Source of the DNA: Ruminococcus sp.
GTDB taxonomy: Bacteria > Bacillota > Clostridia > Oscillospirales > Ruminococcaceae
DNA: 64,000 nt
Direction: 5' to 3'
Assembly: GCA_017462565.1 (NCBI GenBank)
Contig: JAFTQW010000063.1
Span: 1-64,000, forward strand
In this document: piece after piece, positions 35,397 through 44,657 of the stretch
Layout: every line of letters starts with the position of its first letter
Numbering within the stretch: position 1 is the stretch's first letter
Translations under genes and position numbers: made by a program
The notes under the pieces: model-generated
The model's input: the letters and a program-made list of their open reading frames with translations, nothing else
Told to the model about the DNA's origin: nothing
The model's database searches: none

Positions 35397-35992
35397 AATC
35401 TTGTGTTTCAACAGTAATTATTATATCATGGTTATAAGCAAATGTCAATAGCAAATTTCAAAAACGTCATTTTGCACAAATTTATTTTTAAATCAAGTGA
35501 ACAATCGAACAATTGTAACATTAATCATTCTTTTGTTTCCAAAATTCAAAGAAACCGGTCATATTACATCTGAAAAAAATAAATGATGCTCCGTTTTAAC
35601 TTCATGATATTCTCCATTGAAAATTTAAAATGACGTTTTTGTTATTTTAAAGTCACAGAAAAGTCATTATATATTGGTATGATATAGTTGACCGATTTTA
35701 AGGCAAAAATCTCGGATTGAAAAAACAAAAAAACTGCAAAATTTATTGACAATCTATTTTTATAGTATTATAATCAATAATTGAAAAGACTAAGGAAAAA
35801 CCGCGATTTAATTAAAATAAAAAAATATATAAAAACTTCGTCTTTTTACCTTCTTAAAATCACTTATATATGGAGGATAAAAAATTGTGACATACACATC
35901 AAAATTAAATAATAAACTTTTTTAAAGGCGTTGTCAGAACGGCTCATAAAAACACACTTATTATAATAGAACAAAATGAAAGCAGTGATCAG
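35397..35992. other. Long intergenic region with inverted repeat and leader
   Basis: About 600 AT-rich bases without a gene. It holds a 14-bp inverted repeat (AAAAACGTCATTTT at 35460 and its complement at 35627), the transport-operon promoter at 35746-35774 and a ~210-base leader. The leader has a GGAGG followed by a 12-codon frame starting at GTG 35887, a conceivable leader peptide. Confidence 0.5.
35746..35774 (+). promoter_or_regulatory. Consensus promoter of the transport operon
   Basis: TTGACA (35746-35751), 17-nt spacer, TATAAT (35769-35774): a perfect sigma-A consensus about 220 bases before the first permease gene. Confidence 0.8.
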
Positions 35993-36883
35993 ATGAAAAA
36001 GAAAAAAAGCAAAAACCAATGCGGAAGACGGCGTGAAAGAATCTTCAGCAATGCCTGCCTTGTTCCGAGCGTTTTGGGAGTTCTTATCTTCTTTCTGATT
36101 CCATTCGGAATCGTTATTTATTATTCACTGATAAATAATCCCATAATGAAAGAATATGTCGGCCTTGATAATTATCGGAATCTTTTTGAAAATACTGCAT
36201 TTAAACAGGCAGCTTCAAATACCGCAGCATTCTCGCTCATTGCAGTTCCTCTCGCAGTAATTCTTTCACTGGGACTTGCTATTCTCCTTGAAAAAAATAT
36301 CCCCGGAAAAAGTCTCCTGCGAACCTTTTTCCTGAGTCCTCTTATGGTTCCTACTGCGTCTGTTGTACTTGTCTGGCAGGTTCTCTTCCATAATCACGGT
36401 ACAATAAACCAGATAGTCGAATTTTTCGGCGGAGAACCTATAGACTGGCTTAAATCTTCCAAAGGTCAAATCGTAATCATCATGATGTTTCTATGGAAAA
36501 ATTTAGGATACAATATGATACTTTTTATGTCGGCTCTTTGCAGTATTCCCAAAGACATCATTGAAGTTGCCGACCTTGAGGGCGCAGGAACTGTTTACAA
36601 ATTCCTGCATATAAAGCTCCGCTACCTATCGCCTACTATTTTGTTTGTTCTTATTTTATCGCTTATCAATTCATTCAAGATTTTCCGTGAGGTTTATCTG
36701 CTCACCGGAAATTATCCCTATGATAAGCTTTATATGCTCCAGCATTTTATGAACAATACATTCAATAATCTCGATTATCAGAAACTTTCGGCGGCAGCTG
36801 TTTTATTCTCGCTGGTGATGATAGTGGTCATCGCAGTCCTTCTTATCTCTGAGAGCATTTTCGGAAAGGATGTGGAGAACTGA
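35993..36883 (+). CDS. Carbohydrate-type ABC transporter permease, MalF-like (296 aa)
   Basis: Six transmembrane segments and the binding-protein-dependent permease signature EVADLEGAGTVYKFLHIKLRYLSP (the EAA loop, contacts the ATPase) near residue 195. This is the CUT1-family MalF/UgpA type. It takes in sugars or oligosaccharides together with the next gene product. The start context is weak but the ATG at 35993 fits a Lys-rich N-terminus. It overlaps the next gene by one base (TGATG). Confidence 0.88.
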   Translation: MKKKKSKNQCGRRRERIFSNACLVPSVLGVLIFFLIPFGIVIYYSLINNPIMKEYVGLDNYRNLFENTAFKQAASNTAAFSLIAVPLAVILSLGLAILLEKNIPGKSLLRTFFLSPLMVPTASVVLVWQVLFHNHGTINQIVEFFGGEPIDWLKSSKGQIVIIMMFLWKNLGYNMILFMSALCSIPKDIIEVADLEGAGTVYKFLHIKLRYLSPTILFVLILSLINSFKIFREVYLLTGNYPYDKLYMLQHFMNNTFNNLDYQKLSAAAVLFSLVMIVVIAVLLISESIFGKDVEN

Positions 36884-37842
36884 TGACGAAAAAAAGAAAA
36901 CAGCGTGTATTTAACATTCTCATAACGATTTTTGCGGCAGCGGCGGCAATCAGCTTTCTCCTTCCGACCGTCCTGACTATCGCCAACTCGTTTATGACAT
37001 CCAATGAAATATCAGCCAACTACGGCTCTATGTTCGGAAATATGTCCGGAAGCGAAAAGGTTTTCATCTCCGACAACGTTAATCTGAAATTCATTCCCGA
37101 TAAAGTCACTATTGACCAGTATAAAGCGGTTCTCATAACCAATTCCGATTATCTTCTTAAATTCTGGAATTCAGTCATACTTACTGTTCCGATAACGGTT
37201 TTCCAGCTTCTTCTTGCCGTTCTTACATCATATGGATTTTCAAGATATCCGGGCAAAATAAAAAATCTGATATTTTTCATTTACATAATCCTCATGCTGA
37301 TGCCCTATCAGGTAACAATTGTGCCTAACTATCTTGTTCTTGATAAGCTTGGAATGATCGACACGGCTGATCCGGAAAAATCATGGGCAATAGCTGTTAA
37401 GCTTCAGGAAATATTCAGCTCAAACACCCTCGCCCGTCTTGCCATAATACTTCCGGCAGTTTTCTCGCCATTCAGCATTTTCCTGCTGACCAAAGTAATG
37501 AGACGAATTCCCGTTTCTTATGTTGAGGCGGCAAAGCTTGACGGCGCAGGCGAATTCAAGATACTGACAAAAATTTATCTTCCTATGTGCAAAAGCGCCC
37601 TTGTTTCAATAGGAATGCTGGTATTCATTGATTACTGGAATATGGTGGAACAACCGCTTATTCTTATGAAAGATTCATCCCTGCATCCGCTTTCGGTGTT
37701 CCTTTCGCAGATAAGCACAAACGAAATAGGACTCGCCTTTGCGGTGGGAGTTGTTTACATGATACCAACAATACTTATGTTCCTGTACGGAGAAGATTAC
37801 CTTGTTGAAGGAATTACATATTCCGGCGGAATCAAAGGATAA
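36883..37842 (+). CDS. Carbohydrate-type ABC transporter permease, MalG-like (319 aa)
   Basis: Six hydrophobic segments and an EAA loop VEAAKLDGAGEFKILTKIYLPMCK near residue 218, the MalG/UgpE type. A ~60-residue periplasmic-side insertion follows the first helix (about 40-80). It pairs with the preceding permease. No ATP-binding gene lies in the operon, so a shared MsmX-like ATPase elsewhere is likely. Confidence 0.88.
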   Translation: MTKKRKQRVFNILITIFAAAAAISFLLPTVLTIANSFMTSNEISANYGSMFGNMSGSEKVFISDNVNLKFIPDKVTIDQYKAVLITNSDYLLKFWNSVILTVPITVFQLLLAVLTSYGFSRYPGKIKNLIFFIYIILMLMPYQVTIVPNYLVLDKLGMIDTADPEKSWAIAVKLQEIFSSNTLARLAIILPAVFSPFSIFLLTKVMRRIPVSYVEAAKLDGAGEFKILTKIYLPMCKSALVSIGMLVFIDYWNMVEQPLILMKDSSLHPLSVFLSQISTNEIGLAFAVGVVYMIPTILMFLYGEDYLVEGITYSGGIKG

Positions 37843-37855
37843 GGAGACGATAACT

Positions 37856-39607
37856 ATGAACGAAAATACAAACATAAAAGAAAACACATCGAAAATCGAC
37901 GATAAAAAGAAAAAAGACAGCGATGATTATTCTCCGATAAGAAAAAGAGAAATTATAAAAACTCTGATAATCATTTTCCTTGCGGCAATGCTTGTACTCA
38001 CATTCTTCTCAAATACGATAATGAACCGCTCGCTTTCAGAGATAACGACCGAAACCGCAGTCTCCGGCAAGCTTACGGAACGTGTTCGTGGAAGCGGTAT
38101 GGTTGAATCAAATCAGTCTTACGAAGTAACCGTTGACGGGAATAAAATTATTGATACTATCAATATAAAATCCGGACAGGAAGTAAAAAAGGACGATGTT
38201 CTTTTTACGGTAAAATCTGAGGAAAGCGAAGAGCTTGCCACTGCTGAAACAGAACTTGCAGCCTTGGAGCTTGATTACCAGAAGGCTCTTCTGACCGAGC
38301 CTGTCGATTATACCGAACAGAATCAGGCAATCAAAAATGCCCGTGAGGATCTTACTCTTGCAATCGCAAAGCGTGACGAAGCTTACAACAATCAGGCAGT
38401 TTCGGAAGAGGCAAAGGCTCAGTATAACAGCGATAAGGCTGAGCTGAGAAGACTGACGTCTGTTCAGGGCAAGCTTACCGCAACTATTGCCGCTATAGAT
38501 TCAGACGAATACTCTTCGGCAGCTCCGGAATATATCGGAAACCTTTCTTCCCTTTGCAGCAATTATATGAATGCCGACAGCGAATATAAAACCGCTTACG
38601 AAATATATTCACAGGCAGTTTCGGAAGGCGCAGCCGAAGGCGTTGTCGCTTCTGCAAAAGCGGATGCCGACGCAAAACAATCCATAAGAGACAATGCTAA
38701 AAATGAATATGATTCCGCTAAAAGCAGCATCAGATACGATCTCTCAAATCAGCTCTATGATGCCGAAAATAATATCGAAAGCCTTACTGCAAGCACTGAA
38801 GCATATGAATCCTCTATGGACGGTTCTTCTATGAGCTACGAGGACTGCGTTGCCGATGTTCAGGCAAAACAGCGTGCTCTGGACGATCTTATGATCGCTC
38901 TTCAAAAAACTCAGAAAACCGATAATATTACCGGACAGATCTCAAATCTCGACCTTGAAGCAAAGAAAAAAGATATAGAAAAACAGAAAAAGAAGGTCGC
39001 AAAGCTTAAAGAAACTGCTGCTTCAACCGAGGTTAAGTCCAAATACGACGGCGTTGTAAGCATGATAAACGTTCAGCCTAACGATACTACAACCCCCGAC
39101 TCTCCGCTTGCCGTTATTGATATCGCCGAAGAGGGATATACCGTTAAGATAAGCGTTGACGCCGAAAAAGCTAAAAAAATCAAAACAGGAGTCAAGGCAG
39201 AAGTCGTTAATAACTGGAACGGAAACGTTGAAGCCGTTCTTACAGATATAAAAAATGATACAACTGCCGGCTCGAAAAATCGCTTTCTCATTTTTTCAGT
39301 TACGGGCGACGTCGATTCCGGAACTTCTATCGACCTTTCAATTCCATGCGGAAGCGGAAGTTATGATGCTCTCGTTCCCAAAAGCGCAGTTTATCAGGAT
39401 AAGGACGGCAGCTTCGTTCTTACGGTAGAATCCAAAAGCTCGCCTTTCGGAAACCGCTATTACGCTCGAAGAGTAAACGTTGAGGTCGTTGCCTCGGATG
39501 AAGTTTCAAGCGCAGTTCAGGGGGGCATCTCTCAGGGCGATTACGTCATCACAGCCGCCAGCAAGCCTGTTTCCTCCGGCGATCAGGTTCGCATGAAGGA
39601 CAAATAA
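37856..39607 (+). CDS. HlyD-family membrane fusion / efflux adaptor (583 aa)
   Basis: A cytosolic Lys/Asp-rich tail, one transmembrane helix (about 38-58), a biotinyl-lipoyl-like segment (VDGNKIIDTINIKSGQEVKKDDVLF), a long coiled coil (about 125-370), the second lipoyl half (TEVKSKYDGVVSMINVQPND) and a beta-barrel domain. Such adaptors normally link MacB-type or ABC exporters to the outside. AAGGAGA precedes the ATG at 37856. Its presence directly after sugar-importer permeases is unusual. Confidence 0.82.
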   Translation: MNENTNIKENTSKIDDKKKKDSDDYSPIRKREIIKTLIIIFLAAMLVLTFFSNTIMNRSLSEITTETAVSGKLTERVRGSGMVESNQSYEVTVDGNKIIDTINIKSGQEVKKDDVLFTVKSEESEELATAETELAALELDYQKALLTEPVDYTEQNQAIKNAREDLTLAIAKRDEAYNNQAVSEEAKAQYNSDKAELRRLTSVQGKLTATIAAIDSDEYSSAAPEYIGNLSSLCSNYMNADSEYKTAYEIYSQAVSEGAAEGVVASAKADADAKQSIRDNAKNEYDSAKSSIRYDLSNQLYDAENNIESLTASTEAYESSMDGSSMSYEDCVADVQAKQRALDDLMIALQKTQKTDNITGQISNLDLEAKKKDIEKQKKKVAKLKETAASTEVKSKYDGVVSMINVQPNDTTTPDSPLAVIDIAEEGYTVKISVDAEKAKKIKTGVKAEVVNNWNGNVEAVLTDIKNDTTAGSKNRFLIFSVTGDVDSGTSIDLSIPCGSGSYDALVPKSAVYQDKDGSFVLTVESKSSPFGNRYYARRVNVEVVASDEVSSAVQGGISQGDYVITAASKPVSSGDQVRMKDK

Positions 39608-39622
39608 GGCGGTGTGCCACTG

Positions 39623-40756
39623 ATGAAAATTAAATTTAAAATAAGATATATCATCATTGCTGCCATAAATCTTCTCGCTGTAATCAGCACAGTCATACTG
39701 ACCGCCGTCGGAAGCTCAATGGCAAAATCGCAGTCGTATAATTATGCAGCCGAACGCTGGGGCGGCAAAAAGGGAGATTACTCGCAGATCAGCAGCTTCT
39801 TTTCAAACGATTCAGGCTTTACAACCGAATCGGTCTCCGCAGTCCGCTCGCAGATTTTAGGCGAACTGAAAAATATCTCGATAACTCCGGAAGAGGGAAA
39901 AACTCTCGTTCCGGACGCATACAGCGCTCCGATCGGTTCTGCCACAATACGATGCGATATAAGCGGACGTTCAGAAGCCGAGCTTACCGCAGTTGGCGGA
40001 GACTTCTTCGCATTCCGTAATTTTACTCTTCTCGACGGCTCGTTCTTCAGCAAGGACGATATCATGCAGGACGGCGCAGTCATTGACAAAAACCTTGCAT
40101 GGGCGCTTTACGGCTCGGAGAAAGTTTCCGGAATGAACATTTACATAAACGGCGTTAAATTCTACATCGCAGGAGTTATCGACCTTCCCGGAACGGAAGC
40201 CGAAAAGAAAACTGCCGGAAGCTCTCCGAGAGCTTATATCTCTTACGATATGGCGTCTCAGGTAAGCGCAGACGGCAGCGTTTCTCCCGACAATCCCGAC
40301 GGAGCTGCTGACAGCGGTTTTAAGAGAGTTTCCTGTTATGAATGTATTATCCCTAACCCTGTTGAAAACTTCGCTTACACGACCGTTAAATCCATTCTGA
40401 GCGAACCGTATAAGGGCATGGTCAGCATCGTCAGCAACAGCGAACGGTTTGAGCCAAAAAAAAGAGCTAAGGCATTCAAAAAACTATCCGATCTTGCAGT
40501 CCGAAAAGACAGCGTTATTTATCCCTACTGGGAGAACGCTTCAAGAGTGGTCGAATTCAAGCTCTCATACATTTACTCAGCAAGAAAATGGCTCTTTGCC
40601 GTCCCGATATTGACTGCGCTCTGGCTTGCATTTCTGGGACTAAGATTCCTGCGCCGGAAAAAACAGCATATAAAACATACCGTGGAACGATTCTTTGATA
40701 AGGTAAGAATCACCATAAGGCATAAATTACATAAAAATACAAAAACAACCGATTGA
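39623..40756 (+). CDS. MacB/FtsX-like periplasmic-core protein (377 aa)
   Basis: An N-terminal transmembrane helix, a large extracellular domain similar to the MacB periplasmic core (FFAFRNFTLLDGSFFSKDD..., GAVIDKNLAWALYGSEKVSGMNIYINGVKFYIAGVI) and one further helix near residue 325 before a basic tail. MacB-like permeases usually have four helices; here only about two are seen, so it may be a reduced partner of the HlyD-type protein. Start taken at the ATG 39623 after AAGGCGG; a GTG at 39614 is possible. Confidence 0.7.
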   Translation: MKIKFKIRYIIIAAINLLAVISTVILTAVGSSMAKSQSYNYAAERWGGKKGDYSQISSFFSNDSGFTTESVSAVRSQILGELKNISITPEEGKTLVPDAYSAPIGSATIRCDISGRSEAELTAVGGDFFAFRNFTLLDGSFFSKDDIMQDGAVIDKNLAWALYGSEKVSGMNIYINGVKFYIAGVIDLPGTEAEKKTAGSSPRAYISYDMASQVSADGSVSPDNPDGAADSGFKRVSCYECIIPNPVENFAYTTVKSILSEPYKGMVSIVSNSERFEPKKRAKAFKKLSDLAVRKDSVIYPYWENASRVVEFKLSYIYSARKWLFAVPILTALWLAFLGLRFLRRKKQHIKHTVERFFDKVRITIRHKLHKNTKTTD

Positions 40757-40775
40757 TCAAGAAAGGAAAAAACTT

Positions 40776-43163
40776 ATGAAAAACAATATGGTCAGCCGAA
40801 TTACGGCTATCTCCTCATCAGCAGCCATTTTATTGTGCGCCGCTTCATGCGGAAAAAAAGAAAAGGAAGCTCCTAAGGCGAGCGAACTTATCAACAACTC
40901 CTATCGCTCTGTTGAAATCGACTGCGATATCAACATGGAAAACGTCGAAAAAATGTCTTATATCGAAGGAGCAGACAAAATCTTTATTTCAGGCTACAAT
41001 TACGATAATGAAACATATGAAACCACTCCTGTTTTTTGTATCACGGATACTGAATTCAGCAGCGTTCAGGAACTCAATCTCAATATTCCGTCACCTGAAA
41101 ACGGCTATCTTAACGTTAATACCTCCGTTGCCGACGGAAAGATATACGCTTTTGCAGCAACTACAGATTACGGCGATTTCAAGCTTCCGGATTATAATTC
41201 ACCTGATTTTGATCCCGAAAAATTCGACTATGAAGCCATGGAAAAGGCAGCAAAAACATCTTATGCGCTCTATTCATTCGACGACTCCGGCAATCAGCTT
41301 TCCGTAACTGACATAGATACAAGCGGCATAAGCGAAGAAGACGAAAACGAAAACGGCGGCGTTTATATTGGTAATATGTTCTCATGCGGCAATGACAAAT
41401 TCATTGTTGAAACAAACGGTATGGATCAGGCATATTACATCATGAATTCCGACGGAACTTTTTCCGGCAAGCTTGAACTGGACGGAATGAACTGGATAAA
41501 CAGCATCTCCATTGCTGCTGACGGCAATATCGCAGCTATGGGATACGGTGAAAACTCACCGGAGATACGTTACGTAGATCCGTCAACACTTGCTCCGGTC
41601 GGAGAATCTGTTCAGCTTGATAACTTCAACGGCTCAAACGTTATGATAAAGGGTACAGGCGACTACAGCGTTTATCTTTCCAGCAGCACTGCTCTTATCG
41701 GCCTTAAAGACGGACAGTCTGAAGAAATAGTAAACTGGATAAATTCCGATATAAACGGCGATTATGTAAGCTCTATCATCGCTCTTGAAAACGGAGACTT
41801 TCTTGTTTATATCAACGACTGGCAGACAAATGAAAACAGCTTCTGCCGTCTTACCAAAAGAGATACTTCCGAACTTGAAAACACAAAGGTTATAACAATA
41901 GCTGTTCTTTATCCCGATCAGGATCTTACGGCAAAAATCACCGAATTCAATAAATCAAGCAGCGAATACCGTTTCAGAATAACAGATTACAGCCAGTATT
42001 TTGAATACGACGATGCTTCAGAAAAAACAAAAAATACTCCTGCTAACCAGCTTAAAATGGATATCGTGGCCGGTAAAGAACCTGATATGATATACTGCTC
42101 TGATTACTCGCTTATCAGCAGTCTTGCTCCGAAGGGAACATTTACCGACCTTTATCCGCTTATTGATAACGACAGCAGTCTTTCAAGAGAAGATATCATG
42201 CCAAATATTCTTAAAGCCTGCGAGATAGACGGAAAGCTCGTTTCACTTTCAAATTCGTTCAGTATTTCAACATGGGGAGCAAAAAAGAAGTATGTTGATA
42301 AAGACAACTGGACTTTTGATGAAATGGTCGAGATCTATGACGGTCTTTCATCTAAAATGGACTTTATAGCAAGCGCCTCTAAAGAAAACGTTTTCTCAAT
42401 GCTTTGCTATAACACTGATTCATTTGTTGACTATAAAAACGGAACGTGCAGCTTCGATTCTCCTGAATTTATCAAATATCTTGAATTCTGCGACCGCTTC
42501 CCCAATGAGTCCGAGCTTATAAACTGGGATACAGCTACTGATGAGGAAATGCAGGAATATTGGGGCAACACAGAAAACGCTGCCCGTGATGACAAATGTC
42601 TTCTTTCATCGCTCTATTTCAACGATTTCCGGTCTTACGCAAGAACTAAACAGGCAGAATTTGGAGAAGATATAAGCCTTGTCGGAGCTCCTTCTTCAAA
42701 CGGCAGCGGATCTTCCATTAATCTTAACGCCAACTTTGCAATTCTTGAAAGCTCTCCTTCTAAGGAAGCCTGCTGGAATCTTATCTCCGGTTTCTTCTCG
42801 GATGATTATTACTCAAAAAATAGCTGGGAACTCCCTGTTCGTGTCTCAGCATTTGAAAAAATGGCAAACGAAGCAATGTCCCGTCCCTACTGGACAGACG
42901 AAAACGGCAAGAAAACTGAGTATGACGACACATACTATGTAGGCGATAAGGAATACGTCATTAAGCCTCTTACTCAGGAAGAAAGAGATTACATCGTCGA
43001 TTTCATCAAGAACATTTCAACAATCACAAACAGTTACTCGTTAGATATTATACAGATAATAGAGGAAGAATCACAGGCATTTTTCAACGGCGAAAAAACA
43101 GCCGAAGAAACCGCAAAAATGATTCAGAACCGTGCTTCTATTTTCGTCAGCGAACAGAGCTGA
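40776..43163 (+). CDS. Solute-binding lipoprotein fused to a propeller-like domain (795 aa)
   Basis: A lipoprotein signal with lipobox LCAASC (Cys about 25). Residues about 45-365 are beta-rich with repeated blades (for example GADKIFISGYNYD, ADGKIYAFAATTDYG, NDKFIVETNG), suggesting a beta-propeller. From about 375 (TKVITIAVLYPDQDLTAKITEFNKSS) it is a family 1 type extracellular solute-binding domain to the C-terminus. Such domains alone are 400-450 residues. It closes the operon and is the likely capture protein for the two permeases; substrate unknown. A terminator follows. Confidence 0.82.
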   Translation: MKNNMVSRITAISSSAAILLCAASCGKKEKEAPKASELINNSYRSVEIDCDINMENVEKMSYIEGADKIFISGYNYDNETYETTPVFCITDTEFSSVQELNLNIPSPENGYLNVNTSVADGKIYAFAATTDYGDFKLPDYNSPDFDPEKFDYEAMEKAAKTSYALYSFDDSGNQLSVTDIDTSGISEEDENENGGVYIGNMFSCGNDKFIVETNGMDQAYYIMNSDGTFSGKLELDGMNWINSISIAADGNIAAMGYGENSPEIRYVDPSTLAPVGESVQLDNFNGSNVMIKGTGDYSVYLSSSTALIGLKDGQSEEIVNWINSDINGDYVSSIIALENGDFLVYINDWQTNENSFCRLTKRDTSELENTKVITIAVLYPDQDLTAKITEFNKSSSEYRFRITDYSQYFEYDDASEKTKNTPANQLKMDIVAGKEPDMIYCSDYSLISSLAPKGTFTDLYPLIDNDSSLSREDIMPNILKACEIDGKLVSLSNSFSISTWGAKKKYVDKDNWTFDEMVEIYDGLSSKMDFIASASKENVFSMLCYNTDSFVDYKNGTCSFDSPEFIKYLEFCDRFPNESELINWDTATDEEMQEYWGNTENAARDDKCLLSSLYFNDFRSYARTKQAEFGEDISLVGAPSSNGSGSSINLNANFAILESSPSKEACWNLISGFFSDDYYSKNSWELPVRVSAFEKMANEAMSRPYWTDENGKKTEYDDTYYVGDKEYVIKPLTQEERDYIVDFIKNISTITNSYSLDIIQIIEEESQAFFNGEKTAEETAKMIQNRASIFVSEQS

Positions 43164-43210
43164 TAACTTAACTTTGAAATCCAGAAAATAAATACAACCT
43201 CCTTATGAGG

Positions 43211-43248
43211 TCCGCCGCATTCACAAAGGATGCGGCGGATTTCTCTTT
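43211..43248 (+). terminator. Terminator of the transport operon
   Basis: TCCGCCGCAT, a 9-nt loop and ATGCGGCGGA followed by TTTCTCTTT, 50 bases after the stop. Confidence 0.85.
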
Positions 43249-43295
43249 ATCAAGACAATAAAAATGCTCCATACCTTTTTATCGGTATAGAGCAT

Positions 43296-43346
43296 TAGGC
43301 AACACTGCACAAAGACTGTCTAACAGCTTTGTGCGGAGTTGTCTTA
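43296..43346. repeat. Short family A-like inverted repeat
   Basis: TTAGGCAACACTGCACAAAG and CTTTGTGCGGAGTTGTCTTA frame a 12-nt centre. The ends match those of the 435-bp element at 23233, so this is an internally deleted copy. A second hairpin (AATGCTCCATACC / GGTATAGAGCATT) abuts it on the left. It may terminate the DtxR gene transcript. Confidence 0.65.
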
Positions 43347-43350
43347 AAAA

Positions 43351-43734
43351 TTATCCTTTTTTACTCACAGTTCTTCTGACAACCTTTTTAAGCCTTTCAC
43401 AGGTATCTTTCGGAAATTCGATAATAAATTTTATCGCCTGATCATGAGCCTCGTCGGAGGGGATTTTAAGAAAGCTGTGAAAAAATATATAAACTTCATT
43501 AAAGGTCGAAAAAATCTCACGGACAGCCTCTTCGCCCTCCGGTGTAAGAACCACGCTGTTGCAGAAATCCTCGTAAACAAGTCCGTTTTTAGCGAGACAC
43601 CGAAGCATTTTGCTCACGCTTGGTCTTGAAACCCCAAGATGATGAGATATATTTACACAGCGAACGCATTCGTTTACGTCCGAAAGCTCTTTTATAGCGA
43701 CAAGATACTTTATCTGTCCGGCGCATTTCTTCAT
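43351..43734 (-). CDS. DtxR/MntR-family metal-dependent regulator (127 aa)
   Basis: An N-terminal winged helix (VNISHHLGVSRPSVSKMLRCLAKNGLVY) and a short dimerisation/metal-binding region (FHSFLKIPSDEAHDQA). At 127 residues it is the short MntR-like form without the SH3 domain. It has additional Cys residues near the N-terminus (MKKCAG, ECVRC) that may bind metal. No target transporter gene lies nearby. Confidence 0.8.
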   Translation of the reverse strand: MKKCAGQIKYLVAIKELSDVNECVRCVNISHHLGVSRPSVSKMLRCLAKNGLVYEDFCNSVVLTPEGEEAVREIFSTFNEVYIFFHSFLKIPSDEAHDQAIKFIIEFPKDTCERLKKVVRRTVSKKG

Positions 43735-44072
43735 CCTTTTTCCTCCCTGTTAATACAATTACGGCGGTTGTTTACTTTATTTATATGCAGTAAGGGGACT
43801 CCGTTCCCGTATCCCCACAAGGACGGATAACCATTTGGAAAATCTATTATTATGGTAAAATGAGCGACGTATTCTTCTATCTTTTATGGGCAGTAATCCC
43901 GTGATTGGGTGCAGCGTCACGCTGCCCTTTGGAAAACCGGTATTAATAATTTCAAATCCCAATATGGGATTTGAAATTATTAGGGAAGAATGCCCATAGG
44001 ATAACTCTCCTCAGCAAGAAGCAACGGAACAAAATTCACCTCATACATATGAACAAAATAAATACGATGTTA
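43735..44072. other. Intergenic with a nested inverted-repeat element
   Basis: No gene. From about 43879 to 44002 the ends TATCTTTTATGGGCA and TGCCCATAGGATA are imperfect inverted repeats. Inside lies a perfect 17-bp-arm palindrome (43945-43981, AATAATTTCAAATCCCA / complement, 3-nt loop) and a GCAGCGTCACGCTGC hairpin. It looks like a third MITE-like family. Confidence 0.55.
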
Positions 44073-44657
44073 TTATTTATCAGAATCGATAAGATTCCAG
44101 TAGCCCTTTAAATAAACTGCTCCGGATAAAATAGTAAGAGCTGTCGATATCCATATAAGAATCGGGATCACAACGTTATCTACGGCAGATTTTACTCCAC
44201 AGGCAATATTAAGGTCAAAATCGTGGCACAGGCTGAGCCAGAAAAGCACTCCGACTATAGTAACCATTGTAAACGCAGTTTTAAGCTTTCCCCATATTCC
44301 AGCCGCTACAACGACTCCGCTGTCTGCGGCAAGAAGTCTTAAACCGGAAACCATGAATTCTCTTGCACTGATTATGATAAGAGGAATAGCTCCCATTTTT
44401 ACGTCGTCCAGCTCGACAAAAACAGTCAGGGCGGCTATAACGAGTACTTTATCCGCAAGCGGATCGAGAAATTTTCCGAAATTTGTTACAAGGTTATTTT
44501 TTCTTGCAATTTTGCCGTCAAGAGCGTCGGTTATAGAAGCTCCCGCAAATATCACAAGAGATATAAGATAGTGAAACGGCATTTTCAGATATATGAAAAG
44601 CAGGAAAAACGGAATTAAAAATACTCTCAGCAGCGTAAGCTTATTTGGAAGATTCAT
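44073..44657 (-). CDS. pgsA: CDP-diacylglycerol-glycerol-3-phosphate 3-phosphatidyltransferase
   Basis: A 194-residue membrane enzyme making phosphatidylglycerol phosphate. It has the CDP-alcohol phosphotransferase motif D-G-x2-A-R...G-x3-D-x3-D seen in TDALDGKIARKNNLVTNFGKFLDPLADK (residues 42-70). Its start overlaps the end of rimO by 17 bases, so the two are coupled; the rimO-pgsA order is common in Firmicutes. Confidence 0.93.
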   Translation of the reverse strand: MNLPNKLTLLRVFLIPFFLLFIYLKMPFHYLISLVIFAGASITDALDGKIARKNNLVTNFGKFLDPLADKVLVIAALTVFVELDDVKMGAIPLIIISAREFMVSGLRLLAADSGVVVAAGIWGKLKTAFTMVTIVGVLFWLSLCHDFDLNIACGVKSAVDNVVIPILIWISTALTILSGAVYLKGYWNLIDSDK

